Position numbers and translations under genes: made by a program | Part shown: positions 6,420 through 6,650 of the stretch, piece by piece | Position numbering within the stretch: the stretch's first letter is position 1 | Layout: each line of letters starts with the position of its first letter | NCBI GenBank assembly: GCA_905233835.1 | Contig: CAJOGB010000057.1 | Span: forward strand, 3,847-10,496 | Length of the DNA stretch: 6,650 nucleotides | Reading direction: 5' to 3' | Source of the DNA: an uncultured Lachnospiraceae bacterium | Lineage (GTDB): Bacteria > Bacillota > Clostridia > Lachnospirales > Lachnospiraceae | Notes under the pieces: model-generated | Told to the model about the DNA's origin: nothing | What the model saw: only the letters and a program-made list of their open reading frames with translations | Database searches by the model: none

Positions 6420-6432
6420 TTTAATACTCCAA
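6403..6432 (-). promoter_or_regulatory. Promoter of pckA
   Basis: On the minus strand the extended -10 is TGGTATAAT (TATAAT at 6408-6403, a perfect hexamer with TG one base upstream). TTGGAG at 6432-6427 serves as the -35 with an 18-base spacer. AT-rich DNA, including ATTAACAATTAAT at 6450-6462, lies upstream and could act as an UP-like element. Transcription would start near 6396, giving a leader of about 75 bases before the pckA ATG. Confidence 0.75.
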
Positions 6433-6650
6433 CAAAAATTTGCTAAAAAATTAACAATTAATATCTCTCCAAACTTGCATCCAATGGGAACCCCAAAAGC
6501 AAGCAATTCACAAACACTTACATATTTCTCTTTTCCCACTCTTATGCCTTCTTTCGTGGTTTTCCAATCAAGACACGAAGCCAAGTCAGTTGAATCAATT
6601 CATTTAAAATCGTTAATATCACACATGTAATAAGAATCTTTGTAATCAAA
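6433..6650. other. Upstream stretch without a convincing gene
   Basis: I find no supportable coding region, RNA gene or repeat here. A minus-strand frame reads MCDINDFK from an ATG at 6624-6626, meets a TGA at 6600-6602, and then stays open through the pckA promoter into the start of pckA. It lacks a ribosome binding site and shows no family motif. The stretch is AT-rich near 6433-6462 and otherwise featureless. The next gene upstream lies beyond the window. Confidence 0.5.

Noticed and set aside
6279..6626. Minus-strand frame upstream of and overlapping the start of pckA, with one internal TGA, considered as a small gene or gene relic
   Set aside because: It runs through the pckA promoter, leader and first codons, has no ribosome binding site, and matches no family I know. 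A chance open frame in AT-rich DNA is simpler.

Overview
The window is housekeeping chromosome from a low-to-moderate GC Gram-positive anaerobe, most likely a member of the Clostridia and plausibly Lachnospiraceae. The grounds are a class 1B (NAD-linked, PyrK/PyrD) dihydroorotate dehydrogenase, a type 2 PyrF, an ATP-type phosphoenolpyruvate carboxykinase, strong AGGAGG-type ribosome binding sites, and protein sequences that look clostridial. I cannot fix the genus from sequence alone.

Every convincing gene is on the minus strand, so transcription runs from high to low coordinates. From right to left: about 330 bases of leader and upstream DNA with a good promoter (6403-6432); pckA (4709-6322); an intrinsic terminator (4663-4693) whose sequence overlaps a candidate promoter (4653-4681); then pyrC, pyrF, pyrK, pyrD and the N-terminal 129 codons of pyrE, which runs off the left edge. 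The pyr genes give dihydroorotase, the two-subunit dihydroorotate dehydrogenase, orotate phosphoribosyltransferase and OMP decarboxylase. That covers carbamoyl-aspartate to UMP. Carbamoyl-phosphate synthase, aspartate transcarbamoylase and PyrR are not in view. pckA is a separate unit of central carbon metabolism that happens to lie upstream.

Most pyr junctions are tight: 17 bases between pyrC and pyrF, a one-base stop/start overlap between pyrK and pyrD, and 87 bases between pyrD and pyrE. The exception is the 241-base pyrF-pyrK gap. It is almost filled by a 230-base element bounded by inverted repeats (14-base perfect outer arms and 25-27-base inner arms). It has further stem-forming pairs inside and an open frame of 54 codons. 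It begins on the pyrF stop codon and ends against the pyrK ribosome binding site. It looks like an inserted intergenic repeat (MITE-like or REP-like) or a structured RNA inside the operon, and it is the most interesting thing here.

I see no tRNA, rRNA, CRISPR array, transposase gene, phage gene or defence gene. Apart from the pyrF-pyrK element and some possible regulatory dyads, the window is ordinary.
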